The translations under genes and the position numbers were made by a program. The notes beneath the pieces were generated by a model. The model ran no database searches, had not been told where the DNA came from, and worked only from the letters and a program-made list of their open reading frames with translations. From Candidatus Omnitrophota bacterium (GTDB lineage: Bacteria; Omnitrophota; Gorgyraeia; Tantalellales; Tantalellaceae), in contig JAQUNB010000086.1 in the NCBI GenBank assembly GCA_028717825.1, positions 1 through 5,984 on the forward strand: DNA of 5,984 nt. The letters run 5' to 3'. How positions within the stretch are numbered: the stretch's first letter is position 1; the number at the start of each line of letters is the position of its first letter. Below are positions 5,626 to 5,984 of this stretch, piece by piece.

Positions 5626-5984
5626 TCACGCGCAGAAGCCATACCCCACGCCGAAATATTTAATGCCTTTTGCCCTTACCTCTTCAGCATTAAAGATATT
5701 CCTTCCGTCAAAAATGATCGGGACCTGCATGCTCTGTTTAAGCTTGTCCAGATCCAGCTTCTTAAATTCGTCCCAGTCAGTGCAGATCAAAAGTGCCTCA
5801 CTGTTCTTGGCCGTCTCATACGCGTTTTGGCAATACTCGATATCCGGCATTATTTTTTTAGCGCCTTCCATCGCTTGCGGGTCATACACTTTTATCTTTG
5901 ACCCCATCGCTTTGAGTTCTTTTATTATATCTAACGCGGGCGCGTTACGAAGATCGTCGGTATTAGGTTTAAAAGAAAGCCCTA
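5626..5984 (-). CDS. ugd: UDP-glucose 6-dehydrogenase, C-terminal part (enters from right edge)
   Basis: The last roughly 119 residues of a nucleotide-sugar dehydrogenase that oxidises UDP-glucose to UDP-glucuronate with NAD+, feeding capsule, exopolysaccharide or LPS sugar synthesis. The frame stays open to the window edge, so the true start lies outside. The visible part is the C-terminal UDP-binding domain: GLSFKPNTDDLRNAP at the edge, then VYDPQA, a CTDWDEF segment (usually TEW.EF), IIFDGRN, and the end GIKYFGVGYG. The motif FKPNTDDLR is characteristic of Ugd/TuaD-type enzymes. GDP-mannose or UDP-ManNAc dehydrogenases share the domain, but the DGRN segment fits Ugd best. An internal ATG at 5907 is not a start, because the conserved domain continues upstream of it. 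It precedes the Hpt-REC gene by 24 bp on the same strand. Confidence 0.9.
   Translation of the reverse strand, partial: GLSFKPNTDDLRNAPALDIIKELKAMGSKIKVYDPQAMEGAKKIMPDIEYCQNAYETAKNSEALLICTDWDEFKKLDLDKLKQSMQVPIIFDGRNIFNAEEVRAKGIKYFGVGYGFCA

Overview
The window looks like chromosomal housekeeping and signalling DNA from a Gram-negative bacterium. Pointers are a predicted lipoprotein, a Sec-exported transglutaminase-like protein, strong Shine-Dalgarno (SD) sites and sigma70-like promoters. The gene set and sequence style recall uncultured lineages such as Omnitrophota, but that placement is a low-confidence guess. No mobile element, CRISPR array, tRNA or rRNA is visible.

Left block (about 1-2230, minus strand): a tight four-gene operon reads leftwards. 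A small cupin is followed by pcm (protein-L-isoaspartate methyltransferase), a chagasin/I42-family cysteine-protease-inhibitor lipoprotein, and rlmN, which runs off the left edge. pcm and the inhibitor overlap by 14 bp, and the inhibitor's stop codon lies inside the rlmN SD. A candidate promoter with a palindrome between its -35 and -10 sits just before the cupin, whose true start is about 80 bp inside its longest reading frame.

Centre (about 2230-3900, plus strand): an orphan OmpR/PhoB-type response regulator is followed by a secreted transglutaminase-like (papain-fold) protein and a clear intrinsic terminator. Both genes are preceded by TTAAY direct repeats at exactly 11 bp spacing, the geometry used by PhoB/PhoP-type winged-helix regulators. 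There are two half-sites just downstream of the regulator's predicted promoter, where binding should repress. There are four half-sites ending 9 bp before a -10 that lacks a -35 upstream of the transglutaminase-like gene, where binding should activate. This suggests a compact autoregulated circuit and is the most interesting feature here.

Right block (about 3900-5984): a LOG-family (TIGR00730-type) nucleotide phosphoribohydrolase-like protein on the plus strand converges on a minus-strand pair. That pair is the C-terminal part of UDP-glucose 6-dehydrogenase, entering from the right edge, followed after 24 bp by an Hpt-REC phosphorelay protein. No histidine kinase is present, so neither signalling protein has an obvious local partner.
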